Assembly (NCBI GenBank): GCA_964591705.1
Contig: CAZQCX010000016.1
Location: 1 to 34,125, forward strand
DNA: 34,125 nucleotides
Origin: UBA11855 sp964591705
GTDB lineage: Archaea > Thermoproteota > Bathyarchaeia > Bathyarchaeales > Bathycorpusculaceae
Direction of reading: 5' to 3'
Notes under the pieces: model-generated
The model's input: only the letters and a program-made list of their open reading frames with translations
Told to the model about the DNA's origin: nothing
Database searches by the model: none
Shown: positions 14,529-23,302 of the stretch, in pieces
Layout of the letters: each line of letters opens with the position of its first letter
Numbering within the stretch: the first letter of the stretch is position 1
Made by a program: the position numbers and the translations under genes

Positions 14529-17258
14529 TTGCCTATTATCTCTGAATGGCACAGCAAGAATCTGGAAGAAGTCTTGAATGAGTTACAGGTTACATCAGAG
14601 GGGTTAGGACACGAAGAAGCTGTCAGCAGACTAGATAGGTTTGGCAGCAACGAACTCGAGGAAAAGAAAAAGACGACCCCTCTTCAGATATTTTTCCGTC
14701 AGTTCAAAGACATATTTGTAATCATGCTCTTGATAGCTACAGCAATATCTTTCTTGATTGGAGAAACCGTTGACGCAGCGACTATCGCTGTTATAGTAGT
14801 TCTCAATTCAGTTGTCGGCTTTGTCCAAGAGTACCGGTCAGAAAAAGCGATGGAAGCCATGAAAAAGTTGACAGCTCCCAAAGCACGCGTGCTTAGAGAC
14901 GGACAAGAAGTAATGATACCTGCACATGAAATCGTGCTAGGCGACATAGTGTTGCTGGAAGCAGGAGACCGCGTTCCAGCAGATGCCAGGCTACTCGAAG
15001 TTGTAGATTTGAAAACTGATGAGGCTATATTGACAGGCGAGTCGACACCCATCAACAAAAACTTGAGCCCTGTTGATGCGAAGGCACCTGTTTCGGATAG
15101 AAAAAATTCCATCTTCATGGCTACTCACATAAGTTATGGCAGAGGCAAAGCCGTTGTCACAGCTACAGGGATGAGCACAGAATTCGGCAAGATCGCAGAA
15201 ATGGTTCAAACCATGAAAGAGGAGGAATCGCCGCTAAAGCAAAAACTGGAACGCTTTGCCAAAAAACTTGGGATATTAATTATTGTGGCAGTAGCCGTCA
15301 TCTTTGCACTTGAACTATACGAAATTTTCTTCCTCGGAATAACTCAAGCGACCGATGCCTTTGGGTCCATAATAACAGCCTTTCAAACATCAGTTGCCCT
15401 AGCAGTTTCAGCTGTGCCTGAAGGGTTGCCCGCCGTTGTTACCGTGTCGCTTGCTCTCGGAGCCCGGGAACTTGCCAAACGTAATGCAATAATAAGGAAA
15501 CTCTCTTCGACTGAAACTCTAGGGGCTACAACGATCATCTGCTCAGACAAGACTGGCACCTTGACCAAAGGTGAAATGACAGTTAGAAAAATCCTAGCAA
15601 ATGGCAAGTTAATAGATGTAATAGGAACTGGATACGAACCAAAAGGCGATTTCCTCCAAAATGGGACTCCTATTTTATTGAGTGAGCACAACGAATTGGC
15701 TCTTTTGCTAAGAGCTGCCGTTTTGTGCACAAATGCTCATTACGATGGTAAGAATGTCATAGGCGACACCACAGAGGGAGCCCTCGCTGTTGTAGCGGCT
15801 AAAGCTGGTTTGACAAAGAAAGATGTAGAAAACATGAATCCTCGTGTTCATGAAGTTCCGTTTACCTCTGAAAGAAAGCTTATGACGACCGTACACAAGA
15901 CAGCAGACGGGTCACTTGTCGCTTATTCAAAAGGAGCTCCAGAGATCATTCTATCGAGGAGCACCCACATACTCAGAGACGGAGAAAAGAGGAAACTCTC
16001 GGAAGAAGAGAAGAAGACCATTCTAGAAGTCAACGAAAGCATGGCAAACGAAGCCCTCAGGATGCTTGGCATAGCTTACAGGGATTTGCCTATGAGCACT
16101 CAGGAGAAATCTATTGAGGGAGAAATTGAAAACAATCTTGTGTTTTTGGGCTTGACAGGGATGATTGACCCACCCAGAGCCGAGGCGAAAGATGCAAACT
16201 CAAGATGCCGAGTCGCAGGAATCAAGACAGTGATGATAACCGGTGACCACAAACTAACTGCAGTTGCTATAGCGAAGGAGCTAGGAATGCTTCAAAGTGA
16301 TACAGCTTTGACAGGGACCGATCTTGACAGCTTGACTGAAGAGGAGTTTGGAAAAATTGTGGACGGTATATCGGTATACGCTAGGGTCTCACCCGAGCAT
16401 AAGCTGCGAATAGTCAAGGCATTACAGAAGAAGGGTCACATAGTTGCCATGACTGGTGATGGAGTAAACGATGCACCAGCCCTCAAGCAAGCCGATATCG
16501 GCGTGGCGATGGGAATAACTGGCACTGATGTAACGAGGGAATCTGCTGATATGGTGTTGGCAGATGATAACTTCGCAACTATAGTCAACGCAGTTGAAGG
16601 TGGCCGGAGCATCTACGATAACATAAGAAAGTTCACGTTCTTCTTGTTGCGGTGCAACTTTGACGAGTTAGCGGTCATTGGAGTTTTCGCCTTGTTGGGT
16701 TTGCAGTTGCCTCTTACCCCTGGCATGATTCTATGGCTGAACCTTGTCACCGATGGTGGTCCTGCACTTGCTTTGACGATGGATCCTCCTGACCCTGATG
16801 TGATGAAACGACCTCCACGCAAACCAGGTGAAGGCGTGTTGCACGGAAGGTTAGCTTCAATAATCGTGACCTTCACGCTTCAACTCTCCCTGACTGGGGG
16901 CATATTCTACTGGCAATATTACATAATGGGGGTGCCTTTAGAGTATGCGAGAACTATGGCTTTCATGCGTGCGACCCTGCAAGAGTTGTTTGTTGTATGG
17001 AATTGCCGATCCGAAAAGCATAATGCATTCAGAGTAGGTTTCTTCTCCAACAAATACTTGCTGTTTGCAGTTATCGCATGCGCCGCAATAACAATTGCTA
17101 TCCCATTCATAGCAATACCAGGAACAGGAATGGGATTGTTCGACACTGTCCCAATCCTTAATCCGTTCGATTGGGGAATCGTGCTCGCAGCGTCCCTATC
17201 GGGCTTACTCATACTGCCAGAAATATTCTATGGCAGGAAGATCTGGAAATGGCGGTAA
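14529..17258 (+). CDS. P-type Ca2+-transporting ATPase (PMR1/SERCA-like, P2A)
   Basis: 909 aa, full length. Domain order: N-terminal cation-ATPase segment (EWHSKNLEEVLNEL), TM1-2, actuator domain with ILTGESTPINK, TM4 with AVPEGLPAV, phosphorylation motif CSDKTGTLTKGEMTV (Asp about residue 340), nucleotide-binding domain, hinge MTGDGVNDAPALKQADIGVAMG and TM5-10. Residues aligning with SERCA Ca2+ ligands are the TM4 Glu (PEGL), TM5 Asn and Glu (RCNFDELAV) and TM6 Asn and Asp (NLVTDGGPAL). Ca2+ export is therefore likely, with Mn2+ also possible. The start is uncertain: the frame opens after a stop at 14505 and the only usual initiator before the conserved region is TTG 14529, directly abutting AAAAGGGG. 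A TATA-like CATTATAAC at 14432-14440 lies just right of the MITE-like element. Confidence 0.93.
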   Translation: MPIISEWHSKNLEEVLNELQVTSEGLGHEEAVSRLDRFGSNELEEKKKTTPLQIFFRQFKDIFVIMLLIATAISFLIGETVDAATIAVIVVLNSVVGFVQEYRSEKAMEAMKKLTAPKARVLRDGQEVMIPAHEIVLGDIVLLEAGDRVPADARLLEVVDLKTDEAILTGESTPINKNLSPVDAKAPVSDRKNSIFMATHISYGRGKAVVTATGMSTEFGKIAEMVQTMKEEESPLKQKLERFAKKLGILIIVAVAVIFALELYEIFFLGITQATDAFGSIITAFQTSVALAVSAVPEGLPAVVTVSLALGARELAKRNAIIRKLSSTETLGATTIICSDKTGTLTKGEMTVRKILANGKLIDVIGTGYEPKGDFLQNGTPILLSEHNELALLLRAAVLCTNAHYDGKNVIGDTTEGALAVVAAKAGLTKKDVENMNPRVHEVPFTSERKLMTTVHKTADGSLVAYSKGAPEIILSRSTHILRDGEKRKLSEEEKKTILEVNESMANEALRMLGIAYRDLPMSTQEKSIEGEIENNLVFLGLTGMIDPPRAEAKDANSRCRVAGIKTVMITGDHKLTAVAIAKELGMLQSDTALTGTDLDSLTEEEFGKIVDGISVYARVSPEHKLRIVKALQKKGHIVAMTGDGVNDAPALKQADIGVAMGITGTDVTRESADMVLADDNFATIVNAVEGGRSIYDNIRKFTFFLLRCNFDELAVIGVFALLGLQLPLTPGMILWLNLVTDGGPALALTMDPPDPDVMKRPPRKPGEGVLHGRLASIIVTFTLQLSLTGGIFYWQYYIMGVPLEYARTMAFMRATLQELFVVWNCRSEKHNAFRVGFFSNKYLLFAVIACAAITIAIPFIAIPGTGMGLFDTVPILNPFDWGIVLAASLSGLLILPEIFYGRKIWKWR

Positions 17259-17321
17259 TGTACAAAAGAGTTAATATCCACAGACTTCAAAAGCCACCCC
17301 GAAGCTTAAGGGTTGAATAGC

Positions 17322-17894
17322 ATGAGTGGGAAATTGGCCAATCCAGCACCGCTTGGGCTGCTTGGTTTCGGGTTAACAACTGTTTTGCTCAATTTGCACA
17401 ATGCTGGTTTGTTCCCACTAGATACGATGATACTGGCAATGGGCATTGCCTACGGCGGTCTAGCACAGGTCATCGTGGGAATCATGGAGTTCAAGAAAGG
17501 GAACACATTTGGAACTGTTGCATTCACTTCATATGGATTATTCTGGTGGTCGCTTGTGACTCTGATTCTCTTGCCTAAGACGCAATTCCTCACAGGACTA
17601 ACTGCGCCGACAAACGTGGCGATGGCTGCATACTTTTGCGTGTGGGGCTTATTCACATTGGCGTTGTTCTTTGGGACATTGAAAAAGAACCGCGCACTGC
17701 AATTTGTGTTCGCTAGTCTAACTGTTCTCTTTTTTCTGTTAGTTGCTAGGGAACTTGTACCAAACGCGATTATTGCAACGTTGACAGGCGTTGAAGGCAT
17801 GATCTGCGGAATGAGCGCCGTCTATTTGGGTCTTGCGGAAGTTCTAAACGAGACAGCTGGGCAAACAGTGCTGCCGATCTGTCCAGTGGACTAA
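17322..17894 (+). CDS. GPR1/FUN34/YaaH-family (AceTr) acetate/succinate transporter-like protein
   Basis: 190 aa from ATG 17322; TTG 17313 is also in frame, but AAGGGT lies at a proper distance from the ATG. The N-terminal family signature NPAPLGLLGFGLTT (from residue 7) is followed by six hydrophobic helices, with YGGLAQVIVGIMEFKKGNTFGTVAFTSYGLFWWSL between helices 2 and 3, as in YaaH/SatP. Members move acetate or succinate with protons or act as channels. It follows the Ca2+-ATPase by 63 bp with its own TATA-like GTTAATAT (about 17270), so it is probably transcribed independently. Confidence 0.9.
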   Translation: MSGKLANPAPLGLLGFGLTTVLLNLHNAGLFPLDTMILAMGIAYGGLAQVIVGIMEFKKGNTFGTVAFTSYGLFWWSLVTLILLPKTQFLTGLTAPTNVAMAAYFCVWGLFTLALFFGTLKKNRALQFVFASLTVLFFLLVARELVPNAIIATLTGVEGMICGMSAVYLGLAEVLNETAGQTVLPICPVD

Positions 17895-18020
17895 GGCTCC
17901 TTCCTGTTCAACTATCTTTTTATTTAGGAAAAAATCACTTCATCCAATTAACTGCTGCCGCGTACTGGTTTTTTTGCATCACTTCAAGCGAAGGCGTTTC
18001 CAAAGAGCCTTCTGGTCAAC

Positions 18021-18233
18021 CTATTTCTTCTTTCTTAGGTCCATATCTATTTCTTCTCCGCTCAAAAGTAGGCGGAGAGATTTTACCTCGTCTCTGAGCA
18101 TGTTAATTTCACTTTCCAACGCCTTTGCCTTTGCATCCGCCATTCGCTTCAGCTCCTCAATTTCCAAAAGCAGATTCTTACGCTCTGTTTCCAACGTTCT
18201 GATTCTTTCAATTGTGCTTCTGAGACTACTCAT
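18021..18233 (-). CDS. Small coiled-coil protein, function unknown
   Basis: 70 aa from ATG 18233, chosen because AGGGAG lies 6 nt upstream; the frame extends to 18272 with weaker starts. From about residue 5 to 58 it is a continuous charged helix with heptad-spaced Leu/Ile (RIRTLETERKNLLLEIEELK, ALESEINMLRDEVKSLRLLL), ending in a highly charged tail (EEIDMDLRKKK). A dimeric coiled coil is expected. No family is recognised. It is divergent from the HMGL-like gene, with a 195-bp intergenic region. Confidence 0.6.
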   Translation of the reverse strand: MSSLRSTIERIRTLETERKNLLLEIEELKRMADAKAKALESEINMLRDEVKSLRLLLSGEEIDMDLRKKK

Positions 18234-18362
18234 GAATATCTCCCTTGTCATTTGAATTTGCCCATCAGGCACTTAAGACTTATGCAAGTCGGATCTGCTT
18301 CGTAACTCAGCGTCGTTAATGAAGCTGAACAAAACAAAAAGTCAACCCCATCTTCTGGTGCA

Positions 18363-18373
18363 TTTTTTATATG
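18363..18373 (+). promoter_or_regulatory. TATA box of the HMGL-like gene
   Basis: TTTTTTATATG, about 55-65 nt before the ATG at 18429. Confidence 0.4.
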
Positions 18374-18428
18374 AGAACCAGCAATAACAAAACGCATCTG
18401 TCGACACTTTGTTGGATTGTGTCTTTGA

Positions 18429-19757
18429 ATGAGGAAAACGATATTCAAAAAACTTGAGGCGCAAGGTCTTATTGCAAACTACAATCGCCTCAGAAAAAAC
18501 CTTCCACCTCGCCTTCCTGAACGCGTTTTCATTCAAGATGAGACATTCAGGGAAGGAATCAAGACCCCCACAGTGTACCTAACCTACGTTGAGCAGGTGA
18601 AACTCGCGAAACTCATGGACGAGACAGGGATATCAGTCATAAACATTGGGTTTCCAAGCATGTCGGCAGAAGAGAAATTGAATTGCAGGAAAATAGTCAA
18701 TGAGAACTTCCAACAGACAAAATTAATAGCTTCTGCTTCACCGACGAGAGGCAGTGTGATCGCTTGTTTGGAATGTGGCGTCAAATCAATAGCGATTGAA
18801 ACCCCTTTCAACGAATTTAACCTCCAGTATAGGCTCAAGACTACAAAAGAAGAAATACTGAAGAACACGTTTGAAAGCATTGAATATGCTAGAAAGCACG
18901 GTGCAACTGTTGACTTTGTATTGAAAGACGGTTCACGAACGCCACTCGAAAGCATCACGGAAATATGCAGTGCTGCAATTATGGCAGGTGCAAAGAGAGT
19001 GGTAGTTGCAGATACGGTCGGCTTCCTCAGACCGCTGTCAATGCGGTATTTGATGGCTCACATCCGTAAAAGTCTGTCAAGACAACTAGAGAAAGTTGAA
19101 CTAGCTGTTCACTGTCATAATGATTTCGGTTTGGCAACCGCCAACACGCTTGCAGCAGTTGAGGAGGGCACAACCCATCTCCATACGTGTATGGCCGGTC
19201 TTGGTGAACGCGCAGGAATTGCACCTTTCGAGGAAGTGGTGACAGCGCTTGAATTACTCTATAATCTTGACACGGGCGTGGACCTTGGAAAAATCTACAG
19301 ACTCGGGCAGCTTGCTGAGAAAGCTTTTGCCATGCCCATTCAGTTCCACAAGCCAATAATAGGCGAAAACCTCTTCGCGCATGAAATAGACGCTGAAGTG
19401 GAGGAAGTGCAAGCGCAACCTCTGCTCTTTGAACCTTTCCCACCGGAAATAATCGGAAGAGAAACAAAAGCATTCATTGGAAGAAATACCGGGCAGACTC
19501 TTATTCAGAAACTCGTCGAACAAGCTGGAATTCGTGCTTCACCCCGCCAAATGGATGAACTTTTCAGACGCATCAAAGGCTCACATGAAAGCCTAGATAA
19601 AGGCGAGGCTCAAATGACATATTACCAGGTGAAGAAGTTGATGAAAGAATTGCAGCAAGGTTATACGATGGACGAATTCTGGCGTATAGTTGAGCAAATA
19701 ACTCGGCAGAAACCGAAACCGCCCAAAATAGAAAATAGAATTCCCTCAAACACGTAG
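18429..19757 (+). CDS. HMGL-like (pyruvate carboxyltransferase / LeuA-homocitrate synthase superfamily) enzyme
   Basis: 442 aa. The N-terminal TIM barrel (about 30-310) carries FIQDETFREGIKTP, in which Asp37 and Arg41 align with the catalytic D-x-T-x-R of LeuA, homocitrate and citramalate synthases. It also has VVVADTVGF (about 192-200) and the metal-binding HCHNDFGLATANTLAAVEEG (His229, His231), followed by the glycine-rich GLGERAGIAPFEEVV loop. The usual Gln of the REG-x-Q motif is replaced (IKTP). The C-terminal part (about 315-430) is helical and does not look like the LeuA regulatory domain. It should catalyse an aldol-type C-C reaction with an acyl-CoA or oxoacid; the substrate is unknown. 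It converges on the radical SAM gene with a 4-bp gap. Confidence 0.8.
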   Translation: MRKTIFKKLEAQGLIANYNRLRKNLPPRLPERVFIQDETFREGIKTPTVYLTYVEQVKLAKLMDETGISVINIGFPSMSAEEKLNCRKIVNENFQQTKLIASASPTRGSVIACLECGVKSIAIETPFNEFNLQYRLKTTKEEILKNTFESIEYARKHGATVDFVLKDGSRTPLESITEICSAAIMAGAKRVVVADTVGFLRPLSMRYLMAHIRKSLSRQLEKVELAVHCHNDFGLATANTLAAVEEGTTHLHTCMAGLGERAGIAPFEEVVTALELLYNLDTGVDLGKIYRLGQLAEKAFAMPIQFHKPIIGENLFAHEIDAEVEEVQAQPLLFEPFPPEIIGRETKAFIGRNTGQTLIQKLVEQAGIRASPRQMDELFRRIKGSHESLDKGEAQMTYYQVKKLMKELQQGYTMDEFWRIVEQITRQKPKPPKIENRIPSNT

Positions 19758-19761
19758 ATCT

Positions 19762-20826
19762 CTATAATTCCAAATCCTTTCTTATTTGGTCTATCTCTTT
19801 GTGGCTTAGACTCCGAGGATAGTTATAGATCGGACCACTTGGCTTTTCATTGTAGAATGGACGATTGCAGTCTGGACAGCCTGAAGTGAGAAATGGTCTT
19901 CCGCTTTCCAAAATCTCAACAAGCAACAGCTTTGAGATTCCGAAATCGCTTATCCTCCCGTCCTCGTCATAACTCATATCCGTGTTTCGGACCAAACCAT
20001 TTGCCATCAAATATCTAGCCATTTGCACCCGCCTGTAGACATCAACCTTCGGGGCAGCCTTCAAAGCGAATCTGGTCCCCTCAACAGGCGTAAAGGCAAA
20101 AAGAGCTGGAAGCACTCCCAAATCCACGCATTTTTGGATCAAACCTGCGGCTTCATTCTCCTTTTCACCCAGACCAATAATTAAATGAGTGCTCACATTC
20201 CCTTCTCCAAATATGCCGATGGCCAACCGCAATAGTGTGAACTGCTCTTTCCACCTGTAAGGTCCATCGACCAATGTGCCTTTAACCTTGTTGAATAATT
20301 CTTCAGTTGCTGCATCAAAGGCGATTCCAATTCTATCGACACCAGATCTGGACAGTTTCCACATATTACGGCTGTTAAGCGGTTGGCATGAAACTGAAAC
20401 CGATACAGCAACGTGCTGTTTCAGTTTCTTCACAAAAGCGCAGATGCCCCTAAATACTTCAGGGTAGTTGAGAGCTTGAACGCAAACACGCTTTATTCTC
20501 TCCTCGTTGATAACCTGCTTCAGATTTGTCAAGACCAGTTCTGTGGAAAAAACAGGCCACATAACTCTAGAAAGCATTTCTGCCTTGCCTTGGCTACTTC
20601 GAGCTTGCGGACAGAAAGCGCAGTTGGCGGAGCACTTACCTGCTTTGTGCGTCATCAGATAGATGGTAGTTGGATCAGCATCAAGCTTGCCTGTTAGCAG
20701 TCCAAGAGTAACTGCTGAACCAACTGAAACCCGGATCTGACTTGGAAAATACGTTTTGCCAAAATCCTTCGCTTCTTCTACCAAAGAATTTCGCCTTGAT
20801 CGTGTCAGCCTAACTAGGTTTGGCAT
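19762..20826 (-). CDS. BioB-like radical SAM protein, candidate archaeal lipoyl synthase (LipS-type)
   Basis: 354 aa. The radical SAM cluster motif CSANCAFC (Cys65, Cys69, Cys72; CX3CX2C) is followed by a TIM barrel with VSVSCQPLN, GVDRIGIAFDAA and HLIIGLGEKENEA, as in the biotin synthase/HydE/PylB group. The C-terminus carries SGCPDCNRPFYNE...YNYPR with Cys317 and Cys320, which could help ligate a second Fe-S cluster. From memory, archaeal LipS1/LipS2 proteins, long annotated as biotin synthases, have such a two-cluster arrangement. Biotin synthase itself is less likely, since no bio genes are nearby. Only one such gene is present here, whereas LipS works as a pair. The start is ATG 20826. 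Confidence 0.72.
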   Translation of the reverse strand: MPNLVRLTRSRRNSLVEEAKDFGKTYFPSQIRVSVGSAVTLGLLTGKLDADPTTIYLMTHKAGKCSANCAFCPQARSSQGKAEMLSRVMWPVFSTELVLTNLKQVINEERIKRVCVQALNYPEVFRGICAFVKKLKQHVAVSVSVSCQPLNSRNMWKLSRSGVDRIGIAFDAATEELFNKVKGTLVDGPYRWKEQFTLLRLAIGIFGEGNVSTHLIIGLGEKENEAAGLIQKCVDLGVLPALFAFTPVEGTRFALKAAPKVDVYRRVQMARYLMANGLVRNTDMSYDEDGRISDFGISKLLLVEILESGRPFLTSGCPDCNRPFYNEKPSGPIYNYPRSLSHKEIDQIRKDLEL

Positions 20827-21290
20827 TTTAGTTTAAGGTTTGCGTCTATGTGGTTGCAACTGAGTCATGCGCGAAAGTGGGAAAAGTATCCCTTGGAAAA
20901 GTTTGTGGGGCAAACGGGAATAACTGCCCATCCTGCCAAAACAGAAAAAAGGGTTGAGCACAAGGGTATGACTCGAATTACTGGCTTGTGTTGGCATTAG
21001 ACTAGAAGAAATCCTTGTTTCCAAATTCAATGAATTTCTATCGTTTTTGGTCTTCGGTCTGCTCGATTTCTTCATTGGGTACGCGTCGCTACCAAGCGTT
21101 GTCTTTGTTTCGCAGATTCATGTTCCAGCCTTTGCAGATTCCGCTTTGCAAAACAACGCATTCTCTCACTATTCTCTAGATATTCAGCCTTAACCTGCTG
21201 CATTTGGGCATGCTCTATGCCTGGTACGAGGTAAGGTTGAATACGATAACCCTTATATATCATACTTGATTCAGAATCGAGTTCAGAAAC
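20827..21290. other. Intergenic spacer with dpp promoter at its right end
   Basis: 464 bp without a convincing gene. Short frames at 20848-21000 (+, 50 aa) and 21072-21263 (-, 63 aa) lack Shine-Dalgarno sites or family features, and the second runs across the dpp TATA box. Confidence 0.5.
21251..21278 (+). promoter_or_regulatory. dpp operon TATA box and adjacent palindrome
   Basis: CCTTATATATC at 21251-21261 places the start near 21282, only about 9 nt before GTG 21291. Between them GATTCAGAATC (21268-21278) is a perfect 11-bp palindrome at the usual site for an archaeal repressor. Confidence 0.5.
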
Positions 21291-22340
21291 GTGACAGGCT
21301 TGTCAAACAACAGAGGGGTTCTACAGTCAATTCGAACAAGTTTTCGGCACTTGTCCCATAGCCCTTTGGCACGATATATCATTAGACGCCTCATGTATTT
21401 GATTCCACTTTTCTTCGGAATTCTAGTTTTAGTTTTTGTGGCTTCGCGTTTGGCAGGGGATCCTGTTCAGCTGATGACCGGTCTGAATCCCAGGATTACA
21501 CCCGAAGCCAGACAGCGCTTGACCGAATACTATGGTCTTGATCAACCCGTATACATCCAGTTTTTCAAGTATCTATGGGAGCTTCTCCAGGGTGACTTGG
21601 GAAATTCGTATGCCCTTCGAGGGGGGACGCCAGTTACGACGATCATTGGTGATTATGCATGGGAAACTTCCAAGCTACAACTGTTCTCTCTCTTCCTTTC
21701 CCTGCTCATCGCAATACCGGTTGGAGTTCTGTCCGCACGGAGGCAGTATTCCAAATTGGATGTTTCTGTTACAACAGTTTCTTTGCTTGGCACCTGCATT
21801 CCCATTTTCTACATGGGAATAGTAGGCATACTTGTTTTCTCATATTACCTAGGATGGTTTCCTCCTTATGGAGCTCACACGCTTCTGCCAGAGCGATACT
21901 TCATGGGAAATTACACTTTGGACGAGTTATGGCATCTCATTTTGCCAGGCTTAATCCTGACTTTTGCAACCCTTGCCCCTGTGGTCCTCTTGGTTAGGTC
22001 GAGCATGTTGGAAGTTCTGCGGCAAGACTACATACTGGCTGCAAGAGCAGGGGGTTTGAGCGAGCGAACCGTGATATACAAACATGCTCTGAGGAATGCT
22101 CTGATTCCTGTGGTAACCTATGTAGGTCTCTTTTTTGGCGGCATGCTTGCGGGGGCGCCGATTACGGAAACCGTTTTCAATTGGCCAGGGGTTGGTCGCC
22201 TCTACGTTGAAGCCGTTGGACGACTCGATTTTCCGCTTATCATGGGGATTACTGTTTTCATAACTTTGATGACCCTTTTTGCCAATCTGATTACAGACAT
22301 CACGTATGCTTACATTGATCCCAGAATTAGATTTGAATGA
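21291..22340 (+). CDS. Dipeptide/oligopeptide-type ABC transporter permease (DppB-like)
   Basis: 349 aa, first gene of a four-gene operon. It has six membrane helices, an N-terminal helix after YIIRRLMYLIPLFFGI, the family loop GLDQPVYIQFFKYLWELLQGDLGNSY, and the cytoplasmic EAA loop DYILAARAGGLSERTVIYKHALRNALIPVVTY that docks on the ATPases. The C-terminus is YIDPRIRF, as in DppB/OppB. The GTG start is close to the predicted transcription start, so the leader is very short. The substrate could be peptides, oligosaccharides or nickel; the permease sequence does not decide. Confidence 0.94.
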   Translation: MTGLSNNRGVLQSIRTSFRHLSHSPLARYIIRRLMYLIPLFFGILVLVFVASRLAGDPVQLMTGLNPRITPEARQRLTEYYGLDQPVYIQFFKYLWELLQGDLGNSYALRGGTPVTTIIGDYAWETSKLQLFSLFLSLLIAIPVGVLSARRQYSKLDVSVTTVSLLGTCIPIFYMGIVGILVFSYYLGWFPPYGAHTLLPERYFMGNYTLDELWHLILPGLILTFATLAPVVLLVRSSMLEVLRQDYILAARAGGLSERTVIYKHALRNALIPVVTYVGLFFGGMLAGAPITETVFNWPGVGRLYVEAVGRLDFPLIMGITVFITLMTLFANLITDITYAYIDPRIRFE

Positions 22341-22358
22341 CAGATCTGAGGTTTGTGG

Positions 22359-23288
22359 GTGAGGAAGAACACTTCAAAATCCAACGTGGAAAAAAACAAT
22401 AAGCTAAGACCCAGAGGCGTAAGCCAATGGAGCATTGCGTGGCGGAGGTTCAAACAGAACAAGGCTGCTTTAGTAGGTCTCATATTCATTGGCACAATTG
22501 TGTTCATGGCGCTTTTCAGTCCCATAGTCGCCAGGTACCCACCAAATTATCTGGCGAGTTTCGTTGAGGAAGGCAAAATAAGGGTTCCCCCCTCTTCAAG
22601 ATATTTTTTTGGAACCGACTATATCGGTCATGACGTCTTTAGCCAGATAGTATACGGCGCTTCATCCGCTCTTTATGTCGGGTTTGGCGCGGCAGCAATC
22701 GCCATGTCACTGGCTATTGTCGTAGGGCTCGTGTCAGGCTACTATGGCGGTCTTCTGGACAACATTCTAATGCGAATAACAGAGATCTTTCTCGTTATAC
22801 CCTTCCTCCTAATACTGTTGGTCTTCTTGCAAGTAATGACAAAGCTGGCGCCATCCGGAGTAGGTGGCCTTGCAATGGTAACTATCATTATTGGAATGTT
22901 TTCGTGGGCAGCCAATGCCCGAATCATCCGGGGAGAAGTGCTTCGTGTGAGACAATATGATTATATTGAAGCTTCCAAGTCTCTTGGTGCAAGCCAAAGC
23001 AGGATAATATTCAGACACATACTCCCTAATGTTCTACACATAGTTATTGTTCTCACAACACTTCAGATAGCAACGGCAATATTGGTCGAAGCCGGAGTCA
23101 GTTTTTTGGGTTTTGGCGATCCCAATAGTATAACGTGGGGGCAACAGCTACAGGGCGCGAGTGAGGCTGTTAAGGAAGCTTGGTGGGAGGGCGTCTTTCC
23201 TGGCTTGTTTATTACGCTACTGGTGTTGGGTTTCAGTCTTCTCGGAAATGGACTAAGGGACGCTCTTGACCCGCGTCTCAGGGAATAG
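22359..23288 (+). CDS. Dipeptide/oligopeptide-type ABC transporter permease (DppC-like)
   Basis: 309 aa from GTG 22359, which lies 6 nt after TGAGGT; an earlier in-frame TTG (22353) overlaps that Shine-Dalgarno. The N-terminal segment AWRRFKQNKAALVGLIF is typical of DppC/OppC, then FGTDYIGHDVFSQIVYGA, and the EAA loop DYIEASKSLGASQSRIIFRHILPNVLHIVIV. The C-terminus is GLRDALDPRLRE. Together with the DppB-like protein it forms the membrane channel. The gap to the upstream gene is 18 bp and to the next ATPase gene 14 bp, so co-translation is likely. Confidence 0.94.
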   Translation: MRKNTSKSNVEKNNKLRPRGVSQWSIAWRRFKQNKAALVGLIFIGTIVFMALFSPIVARYPPNYLASFVEEGKIRVPPSSRYFFGTDYIGHDVFSQIVYGASSALYVGFGAAAIAMSLAIVVGLVSGYYGGLLDNILMRITEIFLVIPFLLILLVFLQVMTKLAPSGVGGLAMVTIIIGMFSWAANARIIRGEVLRVRQYDYIEASKSLGASQSRIIFRHILPNVLHIVIVLTTLQIATAILVEAGVSFLGFGDPNSITWGQQLQGASEAVKEAWWEGVFPGLFITLLVLGFSLLGNGLRDALDPRLRE

Positions 23289-23302
23289 ATTGGGGCAAAC
23301 AC

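Noticed and set aside
20848..21000. 50-aa plus-strand frame upstream of the dpp operon.
   Set aside because: No ribosome-binding site or domain; the spacer has no coding-like periodicity that I can see.
21072..21263. 63-aa minus-strand frame rich in Arg/Gln.
   Set aside because: Its start overlaps the dpp TATA box and it has no Shine-Dalgarno; probably chance, though not fully excluded.
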